A stretch of 52,542 nucleotides of DNA from Gnetum montanum (GCA_015680685.1 MNCI01008723.1:63387-115928); one strand, 5' to 3'. Counted from the first letter of the stretch, positions 35,070 through 45,941 are shown. The notes: generated by a model not told the origin, from the letters alone. Numbers and translations: made by a program.

Positions 35070-36273
35070 CAGGTCCAAATGGCAATGGAAATGGAGGAAG
35101 ATTCCTCTGCACATCCTCAACGATAAGGGGCGGATCCAAAGTCTAGTCATCATGTAGCCACCTGAGATTCTGGCAATTCTCAAAAGCATCAGCATAGCGG
35201 GTGGGGTACTCATGAATGTCGAAGTTGATTTGCCCCATCACACCAGCACGTACGTTGCTAGTTGAGGTAAATGCCTTTATTGTCGTTTCGGTCCATGACA
35301 ACGTATCACTATCTCCTACTAATCTATTCTCATGAATAAAAAACCTGTACCATACCGCATAGGCTTATCTTACGCTTTGCAAAACCCAAACAACAGACAT
35401 ATAACAAGAAAACAGCCAACAAAACTACTTACCCGCCTGAATAATACACAGTGCCTACTGGGTTCTGGAAATAGGTCGATACATGACGGGCCACGAAAAA
35501 AGTGTTATATGTGTGGTAGCAACTAAACTGGGCCATTTCCTAGATCTAGCCCAAGCACCGCAAACCTCAGGCGCTAAGGTCTCGGTCCTCGGGATGACCA
35601 GTGTCGATGGCTCCGTCTGTCAAGAAAGCCAGAATGCCCTGCGCAGAACCCACTAGGAGGTGCTCCAGAATGGCACCAGCAATATCGCCTGACAAATTGG
35701 ACCATATAATAATGCTATAGTTGCGCAGTAAGAACTGCAGAAACTCCAGTGCACCCTTTTGAAACCATATGGCCTTCCCATGCAACCGAGTTTGCGGGGG
35801 AGGGACATTAGGCACGATCGGGTTTATATAGCACAGGACCCCGACAATATCCAAGACGATCAAAACAGGCTTTAGCATAATACTGTACAGAAAACGCAAT
35901 ACACAGATCAACATCTAGATTCACATTTGCATGTTTAAATGCAGAAAACCTACAAATTACGCTTAGTTATCCATGCCGAAATTGCCAAAGCCCTTGCAAT
36001 AGAGCAAGGTTTGTCCCTAACAACGGCGATAGATGCAACCCCATTAAACCCTCGTCTTAACGCGAGGTCCATAGTCTAAAACCTTAGTTTACACGAACAA
36101 CGCTACAACAATAAACACTGCTAGAATAACACAAATACGCAAGAGATGGCCTACCGGTTCAAGGGCGTAGGGTCCCTCACTTCGACCACTGCCTGCGAAG
36201 AACGCTCCAAATTCTCTTGCACCTCGTCGATCTTAGCCAATTTCATGTTCTTCCTTTTCACTTTAGGCACCAT
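35070..36273 (-). pseudogene. FCP1/NIF-like phosphatase-fold region of the antisense gene
   Basis: Exons 1-3. A basic start (MVPKVKRKNMKLAK) precedes KPVLIVLDIVGVLCYINP, the position of the DxDx(T/V) catalytic loop in FCP1/NLI-interacting-factor phosphatases. Then come WFQKGALEFLQFLLRNYS and IIIWSNLSGDIAGAILEHLL, matching the family blocks RPgl.eFL.f....v.iWSs. After TGA (35567) and two TAGs (35546, 35540) the frame reads YNTFFVARHVSTYFQNPVGT, aligning with the NTlliDDsp.kallNP..T block. The second Asp of motif 1 and the DD of motif 4 are missing, so catalysis is unlikely even before decay. The assignment is from motifs only. Confidence 0.6.
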
Positions 36274-36423
36274 TGTCACAATTTCAAAACCTTCACAGCT
36301 TCACACATTCACACCTTTGCAAATTACACGTTCCAACCTTCTGCTCCTCTTTCTCTCGCTTTGTAACAGTTAGAAATTTGAATTTGCAACAGCCAGCAGC
36401 CCGTTCTCACTGAAAACTACTTA

Positions 36424-36430
36424 CTTATAT
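36424..36430 (-). promoter_or_regulatory. TATA-like box of the antisense gene
   Basis: Minus strand TATAAGT within gcatataagtaag, ~150 bp upstream of the ATG at 36273. It gives room for a leader of about 120 bp and lies inside the sense intron. There is no other evidence of promoter activity. Confidence 0.4.
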
Positions 36431-36735
36431 GCGAGAATCACCTACTTGATATCTGATTTCATCGGGACTTTCCTAAAATGGAACCCAAAAATCAAGGTAT
36501 TAATGCGGTAGATATCGCATGCGCCACTATCCGAAATGATGTTAAACTACCACATCTTATCGCCTCGTAATTGAGTAGCATTAATTACATCCTGTTTACA
36601 ATATTCAAAATTCAGTTAGCTTTCCATGTTCGACAACACCACGTCATGATTTCTCCTAATCATTTACGCATTTGGTGATTTTACAGGACGGTCGGCAAAT
36701 GGACGTAACATTTTTAGCACCTCTAACTTTGACAG

Positions 36736-38990
36736 GCCCATACGGGAAAATAATTAGGTAATTCGATCCTACGCTAGTTGAAACTCACCCTCCCTTCGAC
36801 GACGTGACCATAGCCACGTCGGAAACGTCCCCAGAATGGCCAGAACAGTCGACGCGCATGCTAGACTTGGAGGCTGGGGATATAACCGAAGACCCCCTCA
36901 ATGAGGTTTCTATCATTACGCATATGGGTGAAGCCAAAATGCTTAAAGTTAGTTCTTTACTAGACCAGAAAATGCATAATTCTATAAAGCAGGTCCTTCA
37001 GGACAACATCACGGTATTTGCGTGGTCATACAAGGATATGCCGGGACTAGATCCCAAGTTAATTCAACATAACATAATCTTAGACCCGTAGATCAAAGCA
37101 ATTAGGCAAAAGGCACAAAAAATCAAGCTAGAAATCACGCTAGCTATGCGTGATGAGATCACCAAACTGTATCAGGCTGGTTTCATCCACGCGGTCGATT
37201 ACTCAGATTGGGTATCTAACATTGTAGTCGTCCCAAAGAAGACCGGAAGCATACGCATTTCCATAGACTTCCGAGACTTAAACAAGGTCACAATCAAGGA
37301 TAACTTCCCACTACTAAGTGTCGACCAACTAGTCGATATGACAGCTGGGCATGCGCTTTTATCTTTCATGGATGGCTTTTCGGGCTATAACCAGATTCGC
37401 ATCAACCTAGAACACCAATTGACCACAACGTTCATGACGCCCTGGGGTACCTTTTGCTACACCATGATGCCTTTTGGCCTGAAAAATGCCAGAGCAACGT
37501 ATCAACGAGCCATGACATACATCTTTAGCGATTACCTTTTAGGAAGACTGAATGATTATGTTGACGATATAGCAGTTAAGTCTTTAAAGTCAGAAGATCA
37601 TTCGGAAGACCTAGAGTTAGTCCTCAAAAGATGTTCCAAATACGAGCTCCGGCTTAACCCAAAGAAGTGCGTATTCGGAGTCAAAATCGGACACATGCTG
37701 GGGTTTGTGGTATTAGAAACCAGCATACGAGTTGACCCTGATAAGGTCAAAGCCATTGTTGAGTTAACGCCTCCTACAGACCTCAAACAATTACACGGGT
37801 TACAAGGATGATTACAGTTTATCCGCCGGTTCATTTCAAGATTGACCGACAAGTTACACCCTATGCAGCATTTGCTTAAAAAGGGAGTTAACTTCGAATG
37901 GAAGAACGATTGTCAGCGTGCATTTGACAGCCTAAAATAGGAACTTCAACACTTACCAACGGTTTTCCCACCACAAAGGGACCTAACATTTTACATTTAC
38001 GTCGCAACTTCGGACGTAGCTTTAGCAGCATTACTTTGTCAAAAGAGGGATGATGGGTCAGAAGTGCCCATCTACTACTTGAGTCATGCTCTATGTGTAT
38101 ACAAAACGAGGTACAATGAAGTAGAGCGTAACTGCTTAGCATTAGTATTTACGCTGAAAAATTGTAGACATTACCTTTTCCGTAGCCAAGTTAACATCAT
38201 CTGTAAAAATAACATCCTTAGGACCATTACACACAACCTATACGAAAGTAGCAAAATAGCTCGCTGGAAGGCTATCACGGTAGAATTCGATCTGCATTAT
38301 ATTGGCCAATCTTCTACGAAAGGCCAGGCAATAGCTGACCAGTTAGTAGCGTCTCCTATTGACAGTCAGGCAACCATAGAGCCTGAATTTCTAGACAAAT
38401 ATGTACATAGTGTAAGCCCTCTCTTGACAAGCCCCGAAGCGACGTTGTATTTTGACAGAGCTTCAACCGCCAGAGGTGGCAGTGTGGCCACCATTATTAC
38501 GCTATCACCTGAGGATGTGCGTCTTCACGCTTATTGCTTGACCTTCCCCTGTACAAACAATGTGGCAGAGTACGAAGGGCTCCTCAGGGGATTACTAGCT
38601 GTAGGCGAACTAGATGTTCGACACTTGGCAGTTAGGGGTGATTCGATGCTCGTCAACAATCAGATCACAGGATTCTACGCCTACAAGGCTGCACATTTGT
38701 AGCCCTACTATGATATGGCTAAAGACCTTCTGAAACGATTCATGACCATCGATGCCCAACACGTGCTGCAGAATGATAACACATTGGCCGATGCACTAGC
38801 TACTCTGGCCTTAAACGTGCCCTCACATCTACTCGACACTTGTCCTGCGTTAATAACAGATTGTACAGGTCCTATCATTCAGGCGGCGCACATATCTTTT
38901 CTTCTCGAAGAAAGCACGCCAGAATGGTACGACAACATTAAAACTTACCTCCTACAGGGCGAGCTATCGCCTGAATTGACACGTGCGTAG
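36736..38990 (+). pseudogene. Reverse transcriptase and dual RNase H of element B
   Basis: Opens at the intron acceptor. FAWSYKDMPGLDP (~37017) is the usual Tat entry to RT. RT blocks: VPKKTGSIRISIDFRDLNKV, PFGLKNARATYQRAM, and the catalytic YVDD intact at 37557-37568. The first RNase H runs from FEWKNDCQRAF (~37893) to KGQAIADQLVA (~38350). A second, Tat-type RNase H follows: TLYFDRASTARGGSVAT, NNVAEYEGLLRGLL, GDSMLVNNQITGF and NTLADALATLA (38445-38810). Stops: TAA 36759, TAG 37089, TGA 37809, TAG 37938, 38700 and 38988; no frameshift. It would copy element RNA into DNA. Confidence 0.9.
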
Positions 38991-40166
38991 AAAGATGCGA
39001 TCCGCAAGCGGGCTAGGAAATACGTCATCATAGGAGATAATACTCTCTGCAGATGCTCTTTTGATGACGTGCTGCTTACCTGCGTTAATAAATACCAAGC
39101 ACAACATATTGTGGGCGAGGTTCACGAGGGATTATGTGGAGGACACGTAGCACCCCGGGCTATGGCTTCAAAAATTCTCCGCTTAGGGTATTACTGGCCA
39201 TATGCATGGAAAAAGATTACCTGACAAAGATTAAAACTTGTGACACGTGTCAGTGTCATGCAAACCTTATACACGTGTCACCTAAGGAATTACATACGAC
39301 TCAGATAACATGGCCATTTCAACAATGGGGACTAGACATCATAGGTCCTATCACACCGAAATCTTCCGCAGGTCATAGCTTCATAATTACCGCAACTGAG
39401 TACTTTACGAAGTGGGTAGAAGCTATTCCTCTAAGGAAGATCACATCTCAACAGATTTGTCATTTCATCTTAGACAACATTGTAACCAGGTTTGGCCTCC
39501 CGATGACTATCGTGACCGACAATGGACCACATTTTAGTAGTACAGAAACCAAATCCTTTTGAAATAGCCTTGGCATTAAACAATATTTTTCCTTGCCCTA
39601 CTACTCGCAAGCGAATGGTCAAGCTGAAGCAACAAACAAAGTCATCATCAATCTGCTCAAGAAAATGCTCGACAGCAACAAGAGACAGTGGCACGAAAAA
39701 ATCCTCTGTTCTATGGGCGTATCGTACTACATGTAGGATGGCTACAGGTAGTACGCCTTATAGCCTAGTCTATGGATCTGAAGCAGTGCTACCTCTCGAG
39801 TTGCAAATTCCTTCTCTGAGAATGGTCCTCTCCACGATTATAAATGAGGCTCAACACACCGAGTCTCGGGTCATGGATTTGGATTCAGTAGAAGAGAAGC
39901 GGATACAGACGCTTGATACAATTGAAAAGTATCAAGACAAGCAGAGGCAAAAACATCGTCACAATCTTTAGCAGCGTCCGATCAAGAAGGGAGATTTAGT
40001 TCCCAAGGTCGTTTGTGAACCAGTAGGAAAATTCTCTGCAAACTAGGAGGGTCCTTTCTTAGTGACTGACGCGTACAGCAACGGAGCATTCAAGTTAGTG
40101 AATATCGACGACAACAAGTTACCAAACCCTGTCAATCATATATATCTAAAGTAGTACTACATTTAG
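38991..40166 (+). pseudogene. Integrase of element B
   Basis: The HHCC zinc domain spans HEGLCGGHVAPRAMASKILR to CDTCQCH (39124-39262), with a one-base deletion near 39203. The core keeps all three acids: D at 39335 (GLDIIGP), D at 39518 (VTDNGPHF) and E at 39626 (GQAEATN), the last two 36 codons apart (the D-35-E spacing). TGA at 39560 and a frameshift near 39700 break it. The C-terminal part reads WAYRTTCRMATGSTPYSLVY, KGDLVPKVVCEP, then EGPFLVTDAYSNGAFKLVN. Further TAG stops lie at 39969, 40044 and 40152; the terminal TAG is probably 40164. Confidence 0.9.
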
Positions 40167-40192
40167 CAGCATCTTTGGTGTGAATATCAGGT

Positions 40193-40690
40193 ATGGCCAC
40201 CATCGTCCGCTACGACGCTAAACTAGCAACAAACGTCCGCTATGACGTAAAACTGGCACTCCCCTCACGCGTCCGCCATGATGCTAAACTAGTACTGACC
40301 GTCCGCCATGATGCAAAACTAGTAAGTTGTGACCATCCACTACGACGTAAAACTAGCAATGTTGTACAGGTCCGCCAAGACGAAAAAATGGCATCTTTTG
40401 CACACGTCCACCACGACGCTAAACTGGCACCAGCTGTCCATCATGACATAACACTGACAAAGGTAATTAACCGTCTGCTGAGACATAAAACCAGCATAGA
40501 CTTGTCCTTGGGTCATGACATAAAACTGACATCCATAGCACGGTCTGCTAAGATAATAAATCAGCCCTGCCACCGTCCGCTACGACGAAAAACTAGCATT
40601 TTTCGGTCCGCCCAGACTTTAAACTGGGACCATGGTCTACTGAGACTTGAAATCAGCAATGACAGTCTCCCAGGACTTAAAACTGGGGTG
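40193..40690 (+). repeat. Post-pol repeat array of element B
   Basis: About fifteen units of ~25-40 bp with the core GTCCGCTACGACGCTAAACT followed by AGCA, starting 27 bp after the integrase stop. Spacers vary. The plus strand is open as a 355-codon frame across and beyond the array, with a VRYDAKLA-like phrase, but the phase changes between units, so the frame is probably fortuitous. The matching array of element C is in the same place relative to pol. Confidence 0.9.
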
Positions 40691-41796
40691 TACAAACTGC
40701 TCTCATGCAACACAAGCGAGCGTGATTATCTTTATGCAGCTGCAACATACATGGGATGGGACGCTGGGACAGTCCCAGTGTCACTACCCCACCGGCATCC
40801 TACTGATTCCTCGGATGTGCCGAAGGGCATACTATTGACCCCTCGGAGATGCCGTTACCGCTTTTATTCCAGCGGTGGTACCTCTAAGAGGTTAGTTTCG
40901 TCGTTCGGAGCCCCAAAGGCATGCACATCAACTATGGCTTTGGGGATCTCCGCTCATCATCGCTATCAGGCCCTGGATTCACAGGTTCATCTAGCCGATT
41001 CTTTGCATAACCAGTCAGATACGCTGAGTCTGATGTTCTTTGGCGGCGATATGTTGGGCCAAGCGTTAAGGGTGAAAACTTGGGCCTCGTGCTACAGTTC
41101 CTCCTTCATAGCCTGTTCGCTCTTTCTCACCTCAAACGGTGCTCGTTTCAACAACCTCGCCTCCAGTTCACATAGACAATGGTATCCTCTATTTTCTTCT
41201 TTGGTTGCAGGTTACTTGCTACGAAGATGTTGTCCAAAGGTGCATTCATCTAAGTGGTGAAGTACAAACAGTGTTTTGAAATGGCTGCTCAGGTTAGCTT
41301 GGCCACTTAGAAGTGCATCCCTCTTCCCCTTATGATCCTACCCTCAGTTCTTGCTTCGCTTCATCCCTACCAAATGCTTCCTGTATGCAAAAGCTACATA
41401 CGCAGACACCCGTTTTCCGCACTCGCATTGCCATCAAGTCCACAAACTAGCATAACACAATTAAATGTCATAGCAGAGATATCGCAGAAGCGACAAGCTG
41501 TGCTCCTTTTGCAAGCATTCCTGCTATAGTCTGTAACAGAGAAATCTCAGACTGATGCGCTATGCTCGTCTAAAAGCATTCTTGTTGACATAAGTATGCA
41601 TACATTTCTGTGTGTTCAATGAGAGTATTCCATGCTTCCGCCATCCTAACTAACTTGAGTCTTCCCCGAACCTGTTTCCTACTATACCATCCTATCTCCC
41701 ATTCCCTCCATCTTTGCTCTTCCATGTTGACAGGGCGACACTTGAGTAGCCATTGATGGATGTTGTTGGTACTTTTGCCAATCCGGTGTCTCGTAT
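40691..41796 (+). other. 3' untranslated region of element B
   Basis: No further domain recognised. The long frame begun in the array ends at 41260. The segment leads to the stem-loop and polypurine tract. Confidence 0.45.
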
Positions 41797-41798
41797 TC

Positions 41799-41850
41799 TT
41801 TGTCGACGTCTTTCGGGCAGGCCCTCTAGCCGTCAACAAAGAGGGGCCAT
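41799..41850 (+). promoter_or_regulatory. Stem-loop and polypurine tract before the 3' LTR of B
   Basis: The arms TTTGTCGACGTCT and AGCCGTCAACAAA pair at 11 of 13 positions, enclosing a loop with an inner GGG...CCC stem. AAAGAGGGGCCAT then precedes the LTR. The tract core GAGGGGCCA is shared with A and C. Confidence 0.7.
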
Positions 41851-43424
41851 TGAAACACCGTGAAAATTGCGAGTCGACCTCAGGCAAAGATTCGTGATTT
41901 AGGCAAGAGCACATGTCAGAATTCCAGAAGGGAGAACAAGGCAGAGCAAGAAAAAGAGGCGCATAGCACCAAGTCTTTGATTTCCTTTGCATATTTCCAA
42001 CCTTACTATGTTTTCTCTCTTACGCTATATCACGCGACGTAGCGTAATGATGCTTAGCGTGATTCTGTTTAACATAGTTCGGCATCAGAAGGCGACTTAC
42101 TTCAACATGTGGAGAAGTGTAAGCAGCGTAATATGCGACTTCTCGTTTATTTGGCTAAGTCTTTTGACCAAGGCCGAGTTTACGCTCTGTTACGCACAGT
42201 AGCGTAATGAGCTTCGAAAAAGTCAAAGAAAGTCCAGAAGAAGCGCAACAGATCAACTTTTTTTTCCTTTTCTTGCGGATAGCTCATCTTACGCTCATTA
42301 CGCAACGCAGCGTATCTCAGCTTAATGTGTCGCCAAGCTAATCATCATTTACGCTCCACTATGCTCGATGGCGTAAACGAGCGTAAAACAGTTTGAATCC
42401 ATTGTTTTCATGCTTTGTTATGCTCTTGCACGCGACATAACGTGAATGAGCGTAATGTAGCCTAAAGTCAACTGAGACATGCCTGACGCACATCTGTTAT
42501 TCACACACACAGTACGCAAATGAGCGTATTGTGCGTAATCATAAAGTTCAACACAAAGCTAGTTAGGTCAACGGTATTTCGAAAGGTTTGAAACACATGT
42601 CATCACAGCCATCCCTTCTCCACATATTGTCAAACCTATAAATGTCCCAGTTGATGAAGAAAAACAGGGGCAGCAAGGCAATACAGAGATAACATTGAGA
42701 CAGAGAGAGCAGCACTTTGGCAACTTTTGACAGCATCACCTTCTAACAGAGACAAGAGACATTTCGCTTGAGCATTGGTAGCAGGAGCGATTACACCTTT
42801 GGCGAAGACACAACTTTCTCCATTGGTGATCGTCGGCAGTGTCGAGCAAAGACTACCTAAGGAAAAAGGAGCAGATCAGAGATCGAGAGATCATCTAGTG
42901 TGGTTTGCGAGTTCTTTTGGTCAGAATCAGTTGATCAATTGATGTCAGAAATTGACCTTCCTTGCATCCCATCTCTGGCCTACGAGGTAGATCAGATTCC
43001 ATTCTGTATTTCTGCTTAGACAATTTTCCTTGTTATTTTGTGCCTGCTTCGCACAAGCCAATCGGGGTCTTCCCAGTCTAACGTGACATACAAAATATTC
43101 ATTTTTTTTAGTCAAAGCCATAGATCTTGAAATCACGCATTTCTCTTGCATCTGATTCTCTTTATCGTGTTAGTGTTATCATCGCTATAATTCATCTGCA
43201 TCGTTTTTCTATCATTTTGCGACCCGTTGAATCAGATCGTTACATGCGACATCCATAATCTCCATCGGTTTACTGATTAGTAAGTCCCTATCTGATCGAC
43301 AAGACCGTTCAAGGCGCCGCGGATTCGTTTTTCCAGCATAGCCCTCACACGGATCCGTGGTCAAAACTGTGTACACAGAATTTTGTTTGGTATTTTCCAG
43401 CTGTCAACATTTTCCGTCGTAATA
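41851..43424 (+). mobile_element. 3' LTR of element B
   Basis: 1574 bp. Begins TGAAACACC; the terminal CA has mutated to TA (aata|gtagt). TATA at 42637. Pairs with 25863-27434. Confidence 0.9.
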
Positions 43425-43429
43425 GTAGT

Positions 43430-43689
43430 GGCATCAATCTATGATATTCTACTAGATAGTATTATGGGTCTGAAAAGCTACATTACTAGTTGATATTGGA
43501 TGTTGGATGAAATATCCACACAAATCTAGTCATTTGTATGGATATTATTGGTGTGATGGTGGCATAGCCCATAGTTGAGGCTATTACCATTACTGATAAT
43601 AGTGTTCCTATATTTGCGGCAAAGCTCCACTAAGATAGTAGATTGGTTAGATGTTCTATTGGTAGTTACCCTAGGGATAAGGTAACCTT
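43430..43689 (-). other. Element F remnant to the right of B
   Basis: Continuation of the sequence interrupted at 25857, as shown by the B target-site duplication. No domain is readable in ~260 bp. Confidence 0.4.
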
Positions 43690-44307
43690 TTGGGAATCTA
43701 GTCTAGCTTAGAGTGATGAGTATTTGTTCTTGGCTTACCATACATATCTTAAGCTCATGTAACCATTATTGGGATTACCAAGTGAGTTTACTATTGAGTG
43801 AACCAAGTGAAACCACTACTAGGTTACCAAATGATTATACTTAAATACTCAAAACCAGTTGTACTCATTTTACTTTACTAATAAACTAGGAACGTAAACT
43901 ACTTAGAAATGTAACCGATTAAACTAAGAAAATACTAAGAATTATGCTAAGTAAAATAGTAAGGCTAAGTAGATGCTTCAATGATGAAAAGTAATCTCAA
44001 TCTTTATTTTTGTCATAAACTATGTTCAAGTACACTTCATCTGAATATAGATGCTAGACAACTACTCAACATCACTCTATGAGCATTCACTCTATCGCTA
44101 AGCTATGAAAATAAACTACAAGAGATTTGGTAGGGGTGGAACGAAATTATTGTTTTGACTGTGTACCAAAGTATCATATTTAGAGGCAAGCATGTGTTCA
44201 CAATATTAGGTATTCGACATCATAGCTTGTTCCCCGATATAGGGTACATGATATCGTGGCTCCTATATCATATACCTGATATCATAGTCAGTGAATAATA
44301 CGATTAA
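43690..44307 (-). mobile_element. Truncated LTR of the G family
   Basis: Minus-strand similarity to the G LTR (the gatgagta, ggcttacca and gggttaccaagt blocks), lacking the last ~190 bp of the LTR. It parallels 44560-45258 and directly abuts an intact copy. Confidence 0.65.
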
Positions 44308-45258
44308 TGAGTGGCATGTACCTCTACACACAACCATACGAATCACAATCGTTCATGCATGAGTCAATTGAATTATGTAAATGGGACTAGTTGTGGTGTC
44401 TACATTATTAAGAATTGATTGTAGGACACTATCTTCCCACATGGACTAGTGGTAGCTTTGTCATGTATGGTTTAGTCCAAAGTGAGACATATGATAATTG
44501 ATGTTGTTGTGGCCTTATGTTAATCTTGACAGTAATGGAAAAATTAATTCTTTAATCTAACTAATAATAAGAAGGTAAATTTAAACTAGCCTAGACCAAT
44601 GAGCATCTAGTCTTGGCTTACCGTACACGTCTTAGGCTCATGTAATCATTACAAGGTTACCAAGCATTATGCTATTGGGTGAACCAAGCTATAACACTAC
44701 TAGGATTATTGAACAATTATACTTAAATGCTCAAAACCAGTTATACTCATTCTACTTTACTAATGAACAAAAAAGTAAAGGACTTGGAAACATAAATTAT
44801 TAAACTAATAAAATAGTAATAACTATGCTAAGTAAAACAACAAAACTAAGTGGATGCTGCAATGATGAAAAAAATGTTTATTTTTATTTTTGAACATGAA
44901 CTATGCTCAAGTACACTTCACTTGAATAAAGATTCTATAAAACTACTCAGCACCACACTCCAGGCATTCACTCTCTCACTAAAACTATTAAACAAAACTA
45001 CAAGAATCTACCTAAGAATGGAATGAAAGTTCTTTTGATTCATATGCCAAAGTGTTGTATTTATAGGCTGTAGACATCCCCTGATATTGGATCTATGATG
45101 ACATAGCTTGTTCTTCAATATTGAATATATGACATTGTAGATATGATATCATAGTTATGATATCATTGGTGTAAAAAAATTAATTTTCTTCCAAACAAAT
45201 GCAATATAGTATTAGTGATATCACATCAATGACATCTCAACTGACTAATGATTCATCA
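44308..45258 (-). mobile_element. Element H: 3' LTR of a minus-strand G-family element
   Basis: Plus-strand limits are TGAGTGG (44308) and GATTCATCA (45250-45258), i.e. a minus-strand LTR running TGATGAATC to CCACTCA. 951 bp. To its right, read on the minus strand, the polypurine-like tgggggta comes immediately before the LTR start, marking it as a 3' LTR. Confidence 0.7.
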
Positions 45259-45941
45259 TACCCCCATGACTGACTAAAAACTTGTCTAGAGTGAACAAAA
45301 GAAGGAACAAGTTCCTTACAATATATTTGAAAGGTATGGGATTATTAACTAACTTTAACTACTAATTGACTCTAAGTTCTGTAGTGGTTTGTACAAAAAT
45401 TATGTAGTTACTTGATAAAACAAAAATAAAATTTAAGATGCCTTGATGTAGTTCATATTTTAGGTAGTGGTGGCTCTTCCATCATCTTCTTCCCTTTGTT
45501 GTTAGGCTTATGGAATTGATATTTGTTCAAGATCACCTAAAGTTCTTTTCTCTTCTGTCCTTGTCTTCTTTTTCTATATGTCCTTTCTATTGAGTATGGC
45601 ACAAAGACTTCTTCAAGTTTCACTATAGCATTGGCCTAGTTGCTCTACTAGAATTGGTAGGTTTCTCCAAAGTTCCATTCACCACTATTGATTAGTGTGG
45701 TTCACAATGAAGATGCTTAGAGTTGTGTTTTCATTGCTTATAGAGAAAATTCTATAAAGGGACCAAAATTTAGTTCCACAATGATCATGAACATGATTGA
45801 TCTTCTTGGATGGCCTTGAGGTAATCTAGTGACAACGTGAGTCACTATCCTTATTTAGGTGCTTGTGAAATTTCTACCTCTTCTTAGGCTAAGTGCTCTA
45901 TAGTGGGATTTTCTTAATGAATGTTGTATGATTGAGCCTCA
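45259..45941 (-). mobile_element. Internal 3' stub of element H
   Basis: Minus-strand similarity to the 3' interior of element G (the gaagagccaccactacc block matches gaggagccaccaccact of G near 21709). Cut at 45942 by element C. Confidence 0.5.

Larger units (their letters stand above)
32192..36273 (-). pseudogene. Antisense multi-exon gene inside the intron of B
   Basis: Minus strand: ATG at 36273, TAA at 32192-32194. Exons with phase-consistent GT-AG borders: 36273-36155, 35882-35433, 35257-35070, 34971-33922, 33870-33601, 33530-33402, 33324-32506 and 32425-32192, about 1085 codons. The 51-nt gap 33921-33871 is shorter than normal plant introns and is in frame, so it may be exon. Eight TAG and two TGA stops plus one frameshift near 32800 make it a pseudogene, but every intron phase still fits. 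The product joins an FCP1-like region, an unknown domain, a coiled coil and an acidic tail. Tat-lineage elements are known to carry extra, sometimes antisense ORFs; I do not know this architecture. Confidence 0.75.
31465..36735 (+). other. Intron-like insert between protease and reverse transcriptase
   Basis: The donor GATG|GTTGAA at 31465 and the acceptor TTTGACAG| at 36735 give an in-frame junction: codon GGC across the splice, then PYGKIIR, one TAA, and FDPTLVETHPPF leading into RT. Ogre-group elements are known to have an intron at this place. Its contents are unusual: a short unassigned stretch, a ~27-bp repeat array, and a complete multi-exon gene on the opposite strand. The alternative is a separate insertion, but no inverted repeats, LTRs or TSD bound it. 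Confidence 0.65.
25858..43429 (+). mobile_element. Element B: complete 17.6-kb Tat/Ogre-like retrotransposon
   Basis: LTRs at 25863-27434 and 41851-43424 are flanked by a perfect 5-bp target-site duplication GTAGT (25858-25862 and 43425-43429). Internal order: PBS, N-terminal extension, gag, protease, a 5.27-kb intron-like insert with an antisense gene, RT, RNase H, second RNase H, integrase, repeat array, stem-loop, polypurine tract. The large size, the dual RNase H and an intron between protease and RT place it in or near the Tat/Ogre lineage. LTR copies differ by several percent, mainly transitions, so the insertion is not recent. All frames are interrupted. Confidence 0.9.

Noticed and set aside
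43660-43690. ccctagggataaggtaacc resembles part of a homing-endonuclease (I-SceI) recognition site
   Set aside because: Only about half of the 18-bp site matches, and it lies in decayed element DNA. Chance similarity.
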